Positions 41,132 through 50,227 of a stretch of 64,000 nucleotides of DNA are shown here, piece after piece; position 1 is the stretch's first letter, and each line of letters starts with the position of its first letter. The translations under genes and the position numbers were made by a program. The notes beneath the pieces were generated by a model that was not told the DNA's origin, did not search any database, and saw nothing but the letters and a program-made list of their open reading frames with translations. Source of the stretch: Goodfellowiella coeruleoviolacea. GTDB taxonomy: Bacteria; Actinomycetota; Actinomycetes; Mycobacteriales; Pseudonocardiaceae. The stretch spans positions 247,653 through 311,652 of the forward strand of contig NZ_JAMTCK010000011.1 in the NCBI RefSeq assembly GCF_024171785.1, given 5' to 3'.

Positions 41132-41143
41132 CACCGTACGGTG
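41132..41143. promoter_or_regulatory. Perfect palindrome upstream of the GntR gene
   Basis: CACCGTACGGTG lies 23 bp before the GntR start and is flanked by a further CGCACC/GGTGCG pair. It is a candidate autoregulatory site; it could alternatively be the hairpin of a terminator for the SDR gene upstream, although no T-run follows. Confidence 0.4.
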
Positions 41144-41192
41144 CGCGGCCGGGTGGGCGGGTAACGGCGCACCGGCCCCGCCCACCCGCCGG

Positions 41193-41939
41193 TCAGGACG
41201 TGACGCTGCCGCCGTTGAGGTCCAGGATCTGCCCCGTCAGCCAGGACGCCTCCGCCGAGGCCAGGTAGACGACGGCCGCGCCGACGTCCTCAGGCGTACC
41301 CAGTCGGCGGGTGGGGATCTTCCGCGCGAACACCTCGGTGGCCGCCCCGGCGGCGTTGGCCTGCAACCCCAGGGCCAGCGTGTTGACCGTGACACCGGAG
41401 GGCGCCAGCTCCTGCGACAGGTGCCGCATGAGGCCCTCCACCCCGCTCTTGCCCGCTCCGTAGAGCGACAGGCCCTGGTCGGAGCCCGTGCGGGCGGCAC
41501 CGGAGGAGATCTGCACGATGCGCCCCCACCCGGCCTCGCACATGTCGTCCACGACCGCCGAGACGCAGTTCATCGCGCCGAACAGGTTGATCTCGATCGG
41601 CGCGCGCCACCGGCTCGGGTCGAGCGTGCGGAAGTGCCCCTGCCCGAAGTCGGCGGCGATGCCGGCGTTGTGCACCATGATGTCGACGGATCGCCCCAAC
41701 CCCGCACGAGCGCGCGTCACGGCCTCCTTGACCGCTTCGCGGTCGGTGACGTCGAACGGCACCGCCACCGCCGCGCCACCGGCCGCCACGATCCCCTCGG
41801 CGACCGCCTCGGCCCGCTCCGCCACCAGGTCGTTGACCGCCACCGCCGCGCCCTGTGCCGCCAGGGCGCGGGCGATACCCGCGCCCGCGTTCTGACCGGC
41901 TCCGGTGACCAGGGCCGCGTGGCCCGACAGATCGAACAT
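41193..41939 (-). CDS. Short-chain dehydrogenase/reductase (FabG-like)
   Basis: A 248-aa classical SDR. It has the cofactor loop TGAGQNAGAGI, HNAG in place of NNAG, the Ser in VQISSGAA, YxxxK in LYGAGKSG, and the C-terminal LTGQILDLNGG. The cofactor loop is slightly expanded relative to TGxxxGxG. The ATG at 41939 comes 41 bp after the VOC gene stop. The substrate is unknown; it is one of three SDRs in this catabolic block. Confidence 0.88.
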   Translation of the reverse strand: MFDLSGHAALVTGAGQNAGAGIARALAAQGAAVAVNDLVAERAEAVAEGIVAAGGAAVAVPFDVTDREAVKEAVTRARAGLGRSVDIMVHNAGIAADFGQGHFRTLDPSRWRAPIEINLFGAMNCVSAVVDDMCEAGWGRIVQISSGAARTGSDQGLSLYGAGKSGVEGLMRHLSQELAPSGVTVNTLALGLQANAAGAATEVFARKIPTRRLGTPEDVGAAVVYLASAEASWLTGQILDLNGGSVTS

Positions 41940-41980
41940 CGTCGTCCTCTTCCCGTGCGTCGTGGTCGTCGCGACAGCCC

Positions 41981-42370
41981 TCACGAGCCCTGCACCAGCT
42001 CCAGCGCGTGCCCCTCCGGATCGGTCACCACGGCCACCCGCATCCCGGTGCCGGGCAGCGCCCTGGGCTCGACGCGCACGGAGCCACCGGCCGCCACGGC
42101 GGCGCGCACGACCTCGTCGACGTCGGCGACGCCGAAGCCGAGCACGACCTCGCCGGCCGGCGGAACGGCCCGGTCGGGGTAGCGCACCAGCAGCACGGTC
42201 GGCCCCGCACCCGACCCGGCGAGCACGAGCTGCTCGTAGCGGCCCTCGCCCGCACCGCCGGACAACCGGTGCACGGCCGTCAGCGCGAGGACGCAGCGGT
42301 AGAACTCGGCCTGCGCGTCGAGGTCGTCCACGACGACCTTGACGAACGTCAACTGCCCACCGTCGGCCAT
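41981..42370 (-). CDS. VOC-superfamily (glyoxalase/dioxygenase fold) protein
   Basis: A 129-aa single-domain protein with two beta-alpha-beta-beta-beta repeats (LTFVKVVVDDLDAQAEFYRC at the N-terminus and DPEGHALELVQ at the C-terminus). VOC proteins include glyoxalases, epimerases, extradiol dioxygenases and binding proteins for drugs. Of the usual metal ligands only the terminal Glu of the HALELV motif is evident, so an enzymatic role is uncertain. It precedes an SDR on the same strand and probably shares its transcript. Confidence 0.78.
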   Translation of the reverse strand: MADGGQLTFVKVVVDDLDAQAEFYRCVLALTAVHRLSGGAGEGRYEQLVLAGSGAGPTVLLVRYPDRAVPPAGEVVLGFGVADVDEVVRAAVAAGGSVRVEPRALPGTGMRVAVVTDPEGHALELVQGS

Positions 42371-42527
42371 GGGCCCTCCGGAAGTGGCGTGTCACGACAG
42401 CGCGCAGTACAGCCGGTCCACCTCCGGCGAGTCGGCCGGTGTTCCGCTGAGCGGGAGCACGCGGTCCGGACCCGACGCGCCGTAGAGCACGACCCCGCCC
42501 CGGTGCCGGGCCGGGTCGGCCGCCGCA

Positions 42528-44006
42528 TCACGACGCGCCGACCGCGCCCGCGGCGGTCCTGGTCCCGTCGGCGGGTTCGAGCTGGGCGAGGAAGGCGTTG
42601 CGCTCGGCCTGTCGGGGGTAGCCGGCGACGTCCTTGACGCACTCGGGGCACCAGTGCCCCGCGGTGAGGACCAGGCGGGGGCTGCCGGTGAACTCGTGGC
42701 CGAACGCGCACCGCCACGACAGCGGGGTGGCGACATCGCCCTTCACCGCGTCGGTCGAGAGCAGCGTTCCCCCGCGGAACGCGGCGGCGTCGCGGTAGTC
42801 CGCCGCCGTCCACCGAGCGGGGGCCTTGTCCTCGTCGTAGCCGTGGTCGAGGTAGGTGGGCACGCGGTCCGGCTCGACGGGCCGGAAGGTGTCCCAGCCG
42901 CCGATGGCCTCGAACTCGGCGCGGGAGCCGTAGTAGGCCGCGATCGCCTCCTCGTCCCGGTCGCGAACGTAGGCCATCGTGCCCCGTTGCCTGCGGGTGA
43001 GCGGCTTCATGACGAGGTTCTTCACCACCCACGCCGGTACCCGACCCGCCATCTTCAACGAGGGGTTGGCACGCAGCGCCCGGTCCAGGGCGGCGTCGAA
43101 GCTGTCAGCGCGGAACGGGACCAGCTCCGCCAACCGGTCGGAGTCGGTGTACCACTGGCCGTGGAAGTTGCGGGTGGCGAACCAGTTCCGGTCGTACCAG
43201 CGCCTCGGGTCGCCGACACCGAGCGCCGCGCTGATGCGCTCCTGGAGCTGCCAGTTGGTCAGCCGCCAGGCCTCGCCGCCGCCGATGTTGTAGATCCCGC
43301 CCCAGAACTCCTCGGGCACGTCGGGCTCGCAGACGTTGGCCAGCAGCCGGGCGGCGTCCTCGGCCGAGACCCATTCCATGACGCCGCCGAGCGTGGAGTG
43401 CGTCATGATCGGGTCGCGGATCTGGAGCATGCCGGGGTGGAAGATGCCGGTCTGGCGCAGCCACGCCCACCGGGGCAGGCCGGAGTCGACGAGTTCCTTC
43501 TCCGCGATGACCTTGGTCTGCCCGTACTCGTCGTAGCGGGAGACGCGCAGCGGGTCGCCGACGCGACCCCAGTGGTGGGGCGGGTTGCGGTCACCGGTCT
43601 GCGCGACCGAGCCGATGCCGACGACGGCGGTGCGGGCGGGGTCGGGTTGAGCGCGCACGGCGCGGACGATGTTGCGGATGCTGCCCACGTTGACCCGGTG
43701 CGCCAGTTCGGGACGGTCGTCGGCGAACGGTGAGACCACCGCGCCGACGTGCAGCACGAAGTCCGCGCCGCGCACGCAGCGCTCGACCGCGTCGTAGTCG
43801 GTCAGGTCGCCGTGGACGACCTGGAGGTTCTCCATGTCCTCGTAGCGGCGGATCACCTCGGTGTCGCGCCGGCCGGGCAGGACCAGGGCCACGACCTCGA
43901 CGCGGTCGGCGCGGTCGCGGAACTCGTCGAGGACCGCGCGGCCCCAGTTGCCCGTGGCACCGGTGAGGAAGACGCGGGTTCGCCTGTGTCGCACGTGAGG
44001 CCTCAC
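42528..44006 (-). CDS. NAD(P)-dependent epimerase/dehydratase-type reductase with C-terminal zinc-ribbon-like tail
   Basis: A 492-aa protein, the last gene of the glycoside operon. The N-terminal part is an extended SDR: the Rossmann motif GATGNWGRA, GDLTD, a sugar-epimerase-like Tyr-x3-Lys (YGQTK) and a substrate domain. The C-terminal ~60 residues carry WRCAFGHEF and HWCPEC, a Cys/His arrangement like a zinc ribbon, not seen in ordinary sugar epimerases of ~320 aa. The GTG start at 44006 overlaps the GH3 stop (GTGA). It could reduce or epimerise a sugar or aglycone released by the two glycosidases; the substrate is not known. Confidence 0.8.
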   Translation of the reverse strand: MRPHVRHRRTRVFLTGATGNWGRAVLDEFRDRADRVEVVALVLPGRRDTEVIRRYEDMENLQVVHGDLTDYDAVERCVRGADFVLHVGAVVSPFADDRPELAHRVNVGSIRNIVRAVRAQPDPARTAVVGIGSVAQTGDRNPPHHWGRVGDPLRVSRYDEYGQTKVIAEKELVDSGLPRWAWLRQTGIFHPGMLQIRDPIMTHSTLGGVMEWVSAEDAARLLANVCEPDVPEEFWGGIYNIGGGEAWRLTNWQLQERISAALGVGDPRRWYDRNWFATRNFHGQWYTDSDRLAELVPFRADSFDAALDRALRANPSLKMAGRVPAWVVKNLVMKPLTRRQRGTMAYVRDRDEEAIAAYYGSRAEFEAIGGWDTFRPVEPDRVPTYLDHGYDEDKAPARWTAADYRDAAAFRGGTLLSTDAVKGDVATPLSWRCAFGHEFTGSPRLVLTAGHWCPECVKDVAGYPRQAERNAFLAQLEPADGTRTAAGAVGAS

Positions 44007-46252
44007 TTCGCGGGGATGGGGGCGGTGCTGAGCCGCATGAGCTGCTCCAGCGTGTTCGGCGCGACGGCGCCGTTGGTGAAGGCGAGGAACTGCCGCATCG
44101 GCATGGACTCGACCATCCTGAGGCCATCGGGGTTCTCGGCGGCCTGCCGCGCCTGCTCCTCGGTCATGCCCGTCCTCATGCGCTCGGTGAGCACGGGTCC
44201 GACGACGGGGTGGGAGAACCAGTCGCCGACGGTCGAGTCCAGGGTGAGTGCCCGGACGACGGGGTCACCGGTCAGGGTGATCGTGGCTTGCGCCGACACC
44301 TCGTGGGCGTTGTGGCCGATCTGCACGGCGTACCGGCCCGCCGGTACCACCCAGTCACCGAGTTCGACGTCCCAGTAGGCGAAGGCGCGTCGGTCGAGGG
44401 CGAGTTCGACGGTGCGGGTCTCACCGGGTTCGAGCGCGACCTTGGCGAACGCGCGCAACTCGCGCACCGGGCGGCGGACCGGGCCGGTGTCGGTGGAGAC
44501 GTAGAGCTGCACGACGTGCTTGCCGGCGCGATCACCGGTGTTGGTCACGGTCACCCGCGCCACGGCCGTGTCGTCGCCGGTCGCCTCGACCTCCAGCCCG
44601 GTCGTGGCGAAGCTGGTGTAGGACAGACCGTGCCCGAACGGGTAGCGCACCGGGACGCCGGCGGTGGCGTAGTAGCGGTAGCCGACCAGGACGCCTTCGC
44701 CGTAGCGCACGCGCCCCTGCTCGCCGGGGAAGTTCAGCCAGCTGGGGTTGTCCTCCAGCCGCAGCGGGATGGTCTCGGCCAGGTGGCCGGAGGGGTTGAC
44801 GACCCCGAACAGGACGTCGGCGAGGGCACCGCCGCCGGCCTGGCCGAGCAGGAAACCCTCGACCACGGCGTCGACGTCGTCGTGCCAGCCCTCCAACGAG
44901 ACGACACCGCCGTGGGACAGCACGACGACGGTGCGCGGTGCGACGGCGGCGACCTCGCGGATGACGGCGACCTGCTCGTCGGGCAGCAGGAGGGTGTCGC
45001 GGTCGAAGCCCTCCGACTCCTGGCGGTCGCCCAGCCCGGCGAACACCACGGCGACGTCGGCTTCCCGGGCCACCTGGACCGCCTGCGCGCGCAGGGCGAC
45101 CGCGTCGCCCTCGTCGTCGAGGGTGAAGCCCTCGGCGTGGCTGACGGTGACGTCGTGCTCCCCCGCCAGGGCGCGGATCTCCTCCAGCGCGAGGTCGGTG
45201 CGCGTCGGGTTGATGTGGGAGCTGCCGCCGCCCTGGAACCGCGGTGCCGTCGCGAAGGCGCCGATGACGGCCAGGTGGGTGCCTGGCCGGACGGGCAGCG
45301 CGTCCCGGTCGTTCTTCAGCAGCACGACCGACTCGGCGGCCAGCTCCCGCGCGAGGGCGTGGTGGCCCTCGACGTCGAGGTCTCCGGTCGCCTCGTGCGG
45401 GAGTTCGGTCAGCGCGAGCACGCGCCGCGCCGACCGGTCCACCAGCGCCTCGTCCAGCCGACCCGCGCGAACCGCGTCGACGACCTGCGCGTCGGTGGTA
45501 CCGCCGCTGCCGGGCATCTCCAGGTCCATTCCCGCGATGACACCGGCGACGCGGTCGCTGACCGCGCCCCAGTCCGACACCACGGCGCCGCGGAACCCCC
45601 AGTCGCCGCGCAGCACGTCGGTGAGCAGCCACCGGTTGTGCGAGGCGTACACGCCGTTGACCTTGTTGTAGGAGCACATCACCGTGGCCGGATCGGCGTC
45701 GCGGACCACCCGCTCGAACGCCGGCAGGTAGATCTCGCGGAGCGTGCGCTCGTCGACCTCCGCGCTCACCCGCATCCGCTCGGTCTCCTGGTTGTTCGCC
45801 GCGAAGTGCTTCACCGACGCGCCGGGCCCTTCGGCCTGCAGGGCGTTGACGTGGGCCGCGCCGAGCACCCCCGACAGCAGCGGGTCCTCGGAGTAGTACT
45901 CGAAGTTGCGTCCGCACAGCGGTGAGCGCTTGATGTTCACGCCGGGGCCGAGCACGACCGCGACACCGAACGCGCGGGCCTCCCGGCCGACGGCGGCGCC
46001 GAGACGGGCGGCCACGTCCGGGTCCCAGCTGGAGCCCACGGCGACAGCGGGCGGGAAGCACGTGGCGGGCAGGCTGCCGTGGATGCCCAGGTGGTCCTGG
46101 CCCGCGTCCTGGCGGCGGATGCCGTGCGGGCCGTCGGTCAGCACGATCGACGGGACACCGGCGTCCTCGATCGGCTTGGTGGTCCAGAAGTCACGGCCCG
46201 ACAACAGGGACGCTTTCTGCTCCAGCGACAGGGAGGTGGGGTCGGTGGTCAC
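44003..46252 (-). CDS. Glycoside hydrolase family 3 beta-glucosidase
   Basis: A 749-aa GH3 enzyme. It has the N-terminal TIM-barrel with KHFAANNQETER and the nucleophile Asp in VVSDWGAV, the (alpha/beta)6 sandwich (VVLLKNDRDALPV onwards), and a C-terminal Fn3-like domain (KHVVQLYVSTDT). No signal peptide is visible, so it works in the cytoplasm on imported glycosides. The GTG start at 46252 overlaps the rhamnosidase stop (GTGA). Rhamnosidase followed by beta-glucosidase is the expected order for rutinose-type plant glycosides: terminal rhamnose is removed first, then glucose. Confidence 0.94.
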   Translation of the reverse strand: MTTDPTSLSLEQKASLLSGRDFWTTKPIEDAGVPSIVLTDGPHGIRRQDAGQDHLGIHGSLPATCFPPAVAVGSSWDPDVAARLGAAVGREARAFGVAVVLGPGVNIKRSPLCGRNFEYYSEDPLLSGVLGAAHVNALQAEGPGASVKHFAANNQETERMRVSAEVDERTLREIYLPAFERVVRDADPATVMCSYNKVNGVYASHNRWLLTDVLRGDWGFRGAVVSDWGAVSDRVAGVIAGMDLEMPGSGGTTDAQVVDAVRAGRLDEALVDRSARRVLALTELPHEATGDLDVEGHHALARELAAESVVLLKNDRDALPVRPGTHLAVIGAFATAPRFQGGGSSHINPTRTDLALEEIRALAGEHDVTVSHAEGFTLDDEGDAVALRAQAVQVAREADVAVVFAGLGDRQESEGFDRDTLLLPDEQVAVIREVAAVAPRTVVVLSHGGVVSLEGWHDDVDAVVEGFLLGQAGGGALADVLFGVVNPSGHLAETIPLRLEDNPSWLNFPGEQGRVRYGEGVLVGYRYYATAGVPVRYPFGHGLSYTSFATTGLEVEATGDDTAVARVTVTNTGDRAGKHVVQLYVSTDTGPVRRPVRELRAFAKVALEPGETRTVELALDRRAFAYWDVELGDWVVPAGRYAVQIGHNAHEVSAQATITLTGDPVVRALTLDSTVGDWFSHPVVGPVLTERMRTGMTEEQARQAAENPDGLRMVESMPMRQFLAFTNGAVAPNTLEQLMRLSTAPIPAK

Positions 46253-48741
46253 GCGGTGGCTCCTTCAGCGGCGGCGGTGAGGGCCCTGGCCAGGTCGTCG
46301 CGCAGATCGTCGGAGGCGCCGGGCACGAATTCGAGCATCGCCCGCACCGTCATGCCGGCGGCTTCCGGGGCGCTGCCGTCGAGCGGGACCCCGGGGAAGT
46401 GGACGGCGAACGCCTCGGTGAACAACCGCCAGGCGACCGGGTCGTCGGCGATCTCGCGCAGCGTGGAGTCCAGGCCGAGGGCGGACTTGCGGTCGACGGC
46501 CGCCGCGTACTGCCAGCGGTGCTCCCCCGGGCCGACCTCCTCGCTGACGCGGTCGGCGTGCAGGGGCGGTTCGACCAGGGCGGTCGTGCCCTCGGGGACG
46601 TGGACGGCGAGGGTCACCGCGCCGTCGGCGATCTCCCAGGAGACGCGAACCTCGCCGTGGACCGTGTCGTGGCGCAGGGTCGCGGAGGTCAGGCCGCCAC
46701 CGGGCCGCGGGGCGACGCGCATCCGCCGGTAACCCGGTTCGATCGGGGACAGCCCTCCGATGACGCGGTGCATCCAGTCCACGACCGCGCCGAGGGCGTA
46801 GTGGTTGAGGGAGGTCATCCCGGACGGGTTGACCGTGCCGTCCGGGCGGATGGAGTCCCACCGCTCCCAGATGGTCGTCGCGCCCATGGTCACCGGGTAG
46901 AGGAAGGAGGGGCACCCCTTCTCCAGCAGCAGGAGGTAGGCCGCGTCGAGGTGGCCGGTCGCCGAGAGCGCGTCGGTGATCAGCCGTGTTCCGGCGAAGC
47001 CGGTGGAGATGCGGTAGCCGCTCTTGGCGACCAGTGCGGCGAGCCGGTCACCCGCGCGGCGCTGCTGCGCCTCGTCGAGGAGGTCGAAGCTGATGGCGAG
47101 CGCGTAGGCGGTCGCGGACTCGTTGGTGACCCTGCCGTTGGGCGAGACGTACTCGGCGCGGAAAGCCGCCCGGACGCGGTCGGCGAGCGCGGCGAACTCG
47201 GCGGCGTCGTCCTCGCGCCCCAGGACGCGGGCGGTCTCGGCCATGCGGCGCGTGGTCCGGCACAGGTAGGCGCTCGCGACCAGGTGCGGGTCGGTCTTGC
47301 CCCCGGCGGGGTTGTCCATCGGCGCGTCCGGGTCGAGCCAGTCCCCGAACTGGAACCCGCTGCTCCACAGGCCGTCCTCGTCGAGGAGTCCGGCGACCTG
47401 CCGGGTGAACGCGGCCATCGAGTCGTAGGCGTCGACGAGGATCGACTCCTGGCCGTACTCCTGGTACAGCGCCCACGGCAGGTTGACCGCGACGTCGCTC
47501 CACAGGGCGGTGGGCGAGGACGGGTGCGGCAGGACGTCGGGCACGACCCAGGGCACGAAGCCCTTCTCCGCCTGCTCGGCGGCCAGGTCGCGCAGCCACG
47601 ACGCCAGCACGCCACGCACGTCGTAGAGGAACGCGGCGGCCGGGGCGAAGGCGTTGATGTCGCCGGTCCACCCCAGCCGCTCGTCGCGCTGCGGGCAGTC
47701 GGTGGGCACGCCGACGAAGTTGTCCCGCATCGACCACACCGCGTTGGCGTGCAAGCGGTCGAGCAGCGGGTCGGAGGTCTCCAGCCAGCCGGTGCGACGC
47801 ATGTCGGAGTGGACGACGACAGCCCGCAGCGAGTCCGCCTCAAGCGCGCCGGGCCAGCCGTCGACTTCGACGTACCGGAAGCCGTGGAAGGTGAAGCGCG
47901 GTTCCCAGCTCTCCGGGCCGCCGCCGCGCAGCGTGTACCGGTCGGTGGCCCGGGCGGTGCGCAGCGTCTCCACGTCGATCTCGCCGTCGGTCATCACCTC
48001 GGCGTGACGCAGGGTGATCGTGGTACCGGCCTCGCCGGTGACGGTGAACCGGACCCAGCCGGAGATGACCTGACCGAAGTCGACCACCGTCCGGCCGGCC
48101 GGGGTGGTGACGACGTCGACCGGGGTCAGTTCCTCGACGCGACGGATCGGCTCCGCGACCGGCTCGGTGAGCGACTCCAGCGGCCAGTCGAACGTCTCGA
48201 CCGCCTCCCAGCCGGAGTCGTCGAAGTCCGGCCTGTCCCAGCCGTCGGGTTCGAGCCGCGCGTCGAACTCCTCGCCGTCGTAGATGCCGTTGGCTCGCAC
48301 GCCTCCGGTGCCCGCGCGGAAGTCGGTGCCGGTGGACACCGTCTCGGTGCGGTCGTCGTGCTCCAGCACGAGTTCGAGGTGCAGCGCCGGCCGGTCGGCG
48401 TAGTGGTTGCGCTTGCCCTCCCAGCCCAGACGGCCCAGTGCCCAGCCCTGCCCGACGATCGCGCCGACGGCGTTGCGCCCGACGACGAGGGCGTCGGTCA
48501 CGTCGTGGGAGGAGACGATGAGCCGGTGCCGGTAGGAGGTCCACCCCGGTGCGAGGACCTCGTCGCCGACGACCGCGCCGTTGAGGTGGGGTTCGACGAC
48601 ACCCAGGCCGGTCACGCGCAGGGTCGCGCGTCGGGGCCGTTCGGCGAGGTCGAACTCCCGCCGGAAATAGGCCGCCGGCTCGCCCTCGACGCCGCGGGCT
48701 GAGACGGGGGTGATGAAGGCCCCGGTGGTGGATCGGGTCAC
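46249..48741 (-). CDS. Glycoside hydrolase family 78 alpha-L-rhamnosidase
   Basis: An 830-aa inverting alpha-L-rhamnosidase. It has N-terminal beta-sandwich domains (FRREFDLAERPRRATLRVTG and the Bac_rhamnosid carbohydrate-binding region ending near DVVTTPAGRTVVDFGQ), then the (alpha/alpha)6 catalytic barrel with the conserved acidic motif VPTDCPQRDERLGWTGD, and a C-terminal beta domain. No signal peptide is seen. The GTG start at 48741 follows GGGAG; the much longer upstream frame overlaps the MFS gene and is rejected. It removes terminal rhamnose from plant flavonoid or terpenoid glycosides, or from rhamnose-bearing natural products. Confidence 0.94.
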   Translation of the reverse strand: MTRSTTGAFITPVSARGVEGEPAAYFRREFDLAERPRRATLRVTGLGVVEPHLNGAVVGDEVLAPGWTSYRHRLIVSSHDVTDALVVGRNAVGAIVGQGWALGRLGWEGKRNHYADRPALHLELVLEHDDRTETVSTGTDFRAGTGGVRANGIYDGEEFDARLEPDGWDRPDFDDSGWEAVETFDWPLESLTEPVAEPIRRVEELTPVDVVTTPAGRTVVDFGQVISGWVRFTVTGEAGTTITLRHAEVMTDGEIDVETLRTARATDRYTLRGGGPESWEPRFTFHGFRYVEVDGWPGALEADSLRAVVVHSDMRRTGWLETSDPLLDRLHANAVWSMRDNFVGVPTDCPQRDERLGWTGDINAFAPAAAFLYDVRGVLASWLRDLAAEQAEKGFVPWVVPDVLPHPSSPTALWSDVAVNLPWALYQEYGQESILVDAYDSMAAFTRQVAGLLDEDGLWSSGFQFGDWLDPDAPMDNPAGGKTDPHLVASAYLCRTTRRMAETARVLGREDDAAEFAALADRVRAAFRAEYVSPNGRVTNESATAYALAISFDLLDEAQQRRAGDRLAALVAKSGYRISTGFAGTRLITDALSATGHLDAAYLLLLEKGCPSFLYPVTMGATTIWERWDSIRPDGTVNPSGMTSLNHYALGAVVDWMHRVIGGLSPIEPGYRRMRVAPRPGGGLTSATLRHDTVHGEVRVSWEIADGAVTLAVHVPEGTTALVEPPLHADRVSEEVGPGEHRWQYAAAVDRKSALGLDSTLREIADDPVAWRLFTEAFAVHFPGVPLDGSAPEAAGMTVRAMLEFVPGASDDLRDDLARALTAAAEGATA

Positions 48742-48764
48742 GGTGGGACTCCCGGTGGTGCGGT

Positions 48765-50102
48765 TCAGCGGACGGAACGGATGCGCAGGACGACGAGGCC
48801 GCCCAGGACCGTGCAGATCCCGGCGACGAGGTAGAGCAGCAGGTAGTTCTGCCCGCCCTCGGCCGACGCGCCGGCGGCGAGGATGAACGGCGCGAGCAGC
48901 GGCGCGACCGCCTGTGGGATGGACGTGGCGAAGGAGAAGATCGCCATGAAGCGCATGGCCTCGGTGCCGCGCCGCGGGAGCACGTCCAGCAGCAGCGCCT
49001 GGTCCACGGCGGAGAAGGCACCGATGCCGACGGAGGCCAGCAACGAGCCGACGGCCAGCAGCACGATGCCGTCGGCGAAGGCCATCGTGACGGCGCCCGC
49101 GGCGAACACGACCCCGGCGCCCAGCACGAACGCCCGACGACGGCGCAGCCGGTCGGACAGGAAACCGCCGCCGATCGCGCCGACGGTGGTCGCGAGGATG
49201 CCGAACAGCGAGAGGCCGGTGATGACGGGGGCCACCTCCGCCACGCTCACCCCCAGGCGCGAGGCGAAGAAGAACGCGGTGAACGTGGTGTTGAAGGTCA
49301 GGCCGAAGTAGAACAGGAAGCGCCCGAGCCAGTTCCAGGCGTAGTCGGTGTGCTCGCGGGGGTTGAAGACCACCTTGGTGAGCAGGCGGCGGGGCGTGAG
49401 CCGCTCGCCGCGCGGCACGTGGCGGTTGTCGGGCTCGTGGACGAACACGATGAACGGGACCGTGAGCAGCACGCCGACGGCGCCCGGCACGAGGAACAGC
49501 AGCAGGTTGTCGCCGGACAGGGCGCCGGAGACCCCGACGCCCAGCACCGGGGCGACCTGGGTGGCGAAGCCGGTCAGGCCGGCGACCCTGCCGCGTTGCT
49601 CTTCCGGGAGCCGGTCGGCCATCGAGGTTTGCAGGCTGCCGAGCACCGAGCCCCACCCGAGCTGGGCCAGCACCCAGCCGAGCGCGAGCACCGCCACGCT
49701 GGGCGCGAGGGCCATGACGACGAGGGAGCCGACGCCGATGACCACGCCGCCGATCATGAAGGGCCGGCGCCGTCCGATCCTGGTCCTGGTGCGGTCGCTC
49801 CAGACGCCGACGAAGACGCCGGTGAGCACGGAGAAGGCAGCGCCGGCGCCGGTGACGTAGCCGAGGTACTCCTCGTGGCCGGGCGCGAGCTGGTCCACGC
49901 GGATCGCCAGCGAGATCGCGATCGGCGTGATGAAGGCGACGAAGACGCCGAACTGGCCGAGCACCTGCAACCAGATGTAGCGGGCGCCGACCCGCGCGAG
50001 GGGTTCGGCGTCGTCGCCCGGCCGCGGGCCGTCCGGCGTCCCGGCGGAAGTCGGCGGGACCGGGGGCAGTGCGGGTGCTGGTGGGGGCGCTGTGTCGCTC
50101 AT
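48765..50102 (-). CDS. MFS sugar/glycoside transporter
   Basis: A 445-aa major facilitator with 12 predicted helices after a proline-rich, disordered N-terminus of ~35 residues. The loop 2-3 signature is GVWSDRTRTRIGRRRPF, with a second copy near FLSDRLRRRRAFVLG. That signature is typical of the GPH/SUT-like branch that imports disaccharides or glycosides by cation symport. It is the first gene of the operon and is divergent from the LacI gene, as expected for an inducible uptake system. Confidence 0.9.
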   Translation of the reverse strand: MSDTAPPPAPALPPVPPTSAGTPDGPRPGDDAEPLARVGARYIWLQVLGQFGVFVAFITPIAISLAIRVDQLAPGHEEYLGYVTGAGAAFSVLTGVFVGVWSDRTRTRIGRRRPFMIGGVVIGVGSLVVMALAPSVAVLALGWVLAQLGWGSVLGSLQTSMADRLPEEQRGRVAGLTGFATQVAPVLGVGVSGALSGDNLLLFLVPGAVGVLLTVPFIVFVHEPDNRHVPRGERLTPRRLLTKVVFNPREHTDYAWNWLGRFLFYFGLTFNTTFTAFFFASRLGVSVAEVAPVITGLSLFGILATTVGAIGGGFLSDRLRRRRAFVLGAGVVFAAGAVTMAFADGIVLLAVGSLLASVGIGAFSAVDQALLLDVLPRRGTEAMRFMAIFSFATSIPQAVAPLLAPFILAAGASAEGGQNYLLLYLVAGICTVLGGLVVLRIRSVR

Positions 50103-50122
50103 CGTGACTCCGTCGTCAGGAG

Positions 50123-50136
50123 CTAGCGCGTGCTAG
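50123..50136. promoter_or_regulatory. LacI-type operator O1 (MFS side)
   Basis: CTAGCGCGTGCTAG is a palindrome with central CG, extended by G and C flanks into GCTAGC-GCGT-GCTAGC. It is 20 bp upstream of the MFS start and matches O2 at 50166 in 12 of 14 positions. Confidence 0.7.
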
Positions 50137-50165
50137 CAGGTGTGCGCGAACGCTACAGTTGGCAA

Positions 50166-50179
50166 CTAGCGCGCGCAAG
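50166..50179. promoter_or_regulatory. LacI-type operator O2 (regulator side)
   Basis: CTAGCGCGCGCAAG is the second copy of the operator, centred about 43 bp from O1 and about 50 bp before the LacI start. The pair sits in the 125-bp gap between the divergent MFS and LacI genes, so the regulator can repress both. Confidence 0.65.
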
Positions 50180-50227
50180 TAACGGTTGTGGGCACAAGCC
50201 GCACTCCGACGAAGGATGATGGTGGCG

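Noticed and set aside
42392..42736. 114-aa minus-strand frame with a protein-like tail (GGVVLYGASGPDRVLPLSG)
   Set aside because: Its first two thirds overlap the end of the reductase gene in another frame and look like shadow sequence. Only ~40 residues appear protein-like, and no start codon or ribosome-binding site fits them.
46249..49656. Extension of the rhamnosidase frame to 1135 aa
   Set aside because: The first ~300 residues are antisense-like arginine-rich sequence over the MFS gene. GH78 homology begins after GTG 48741, which has a ribosome-binding site.
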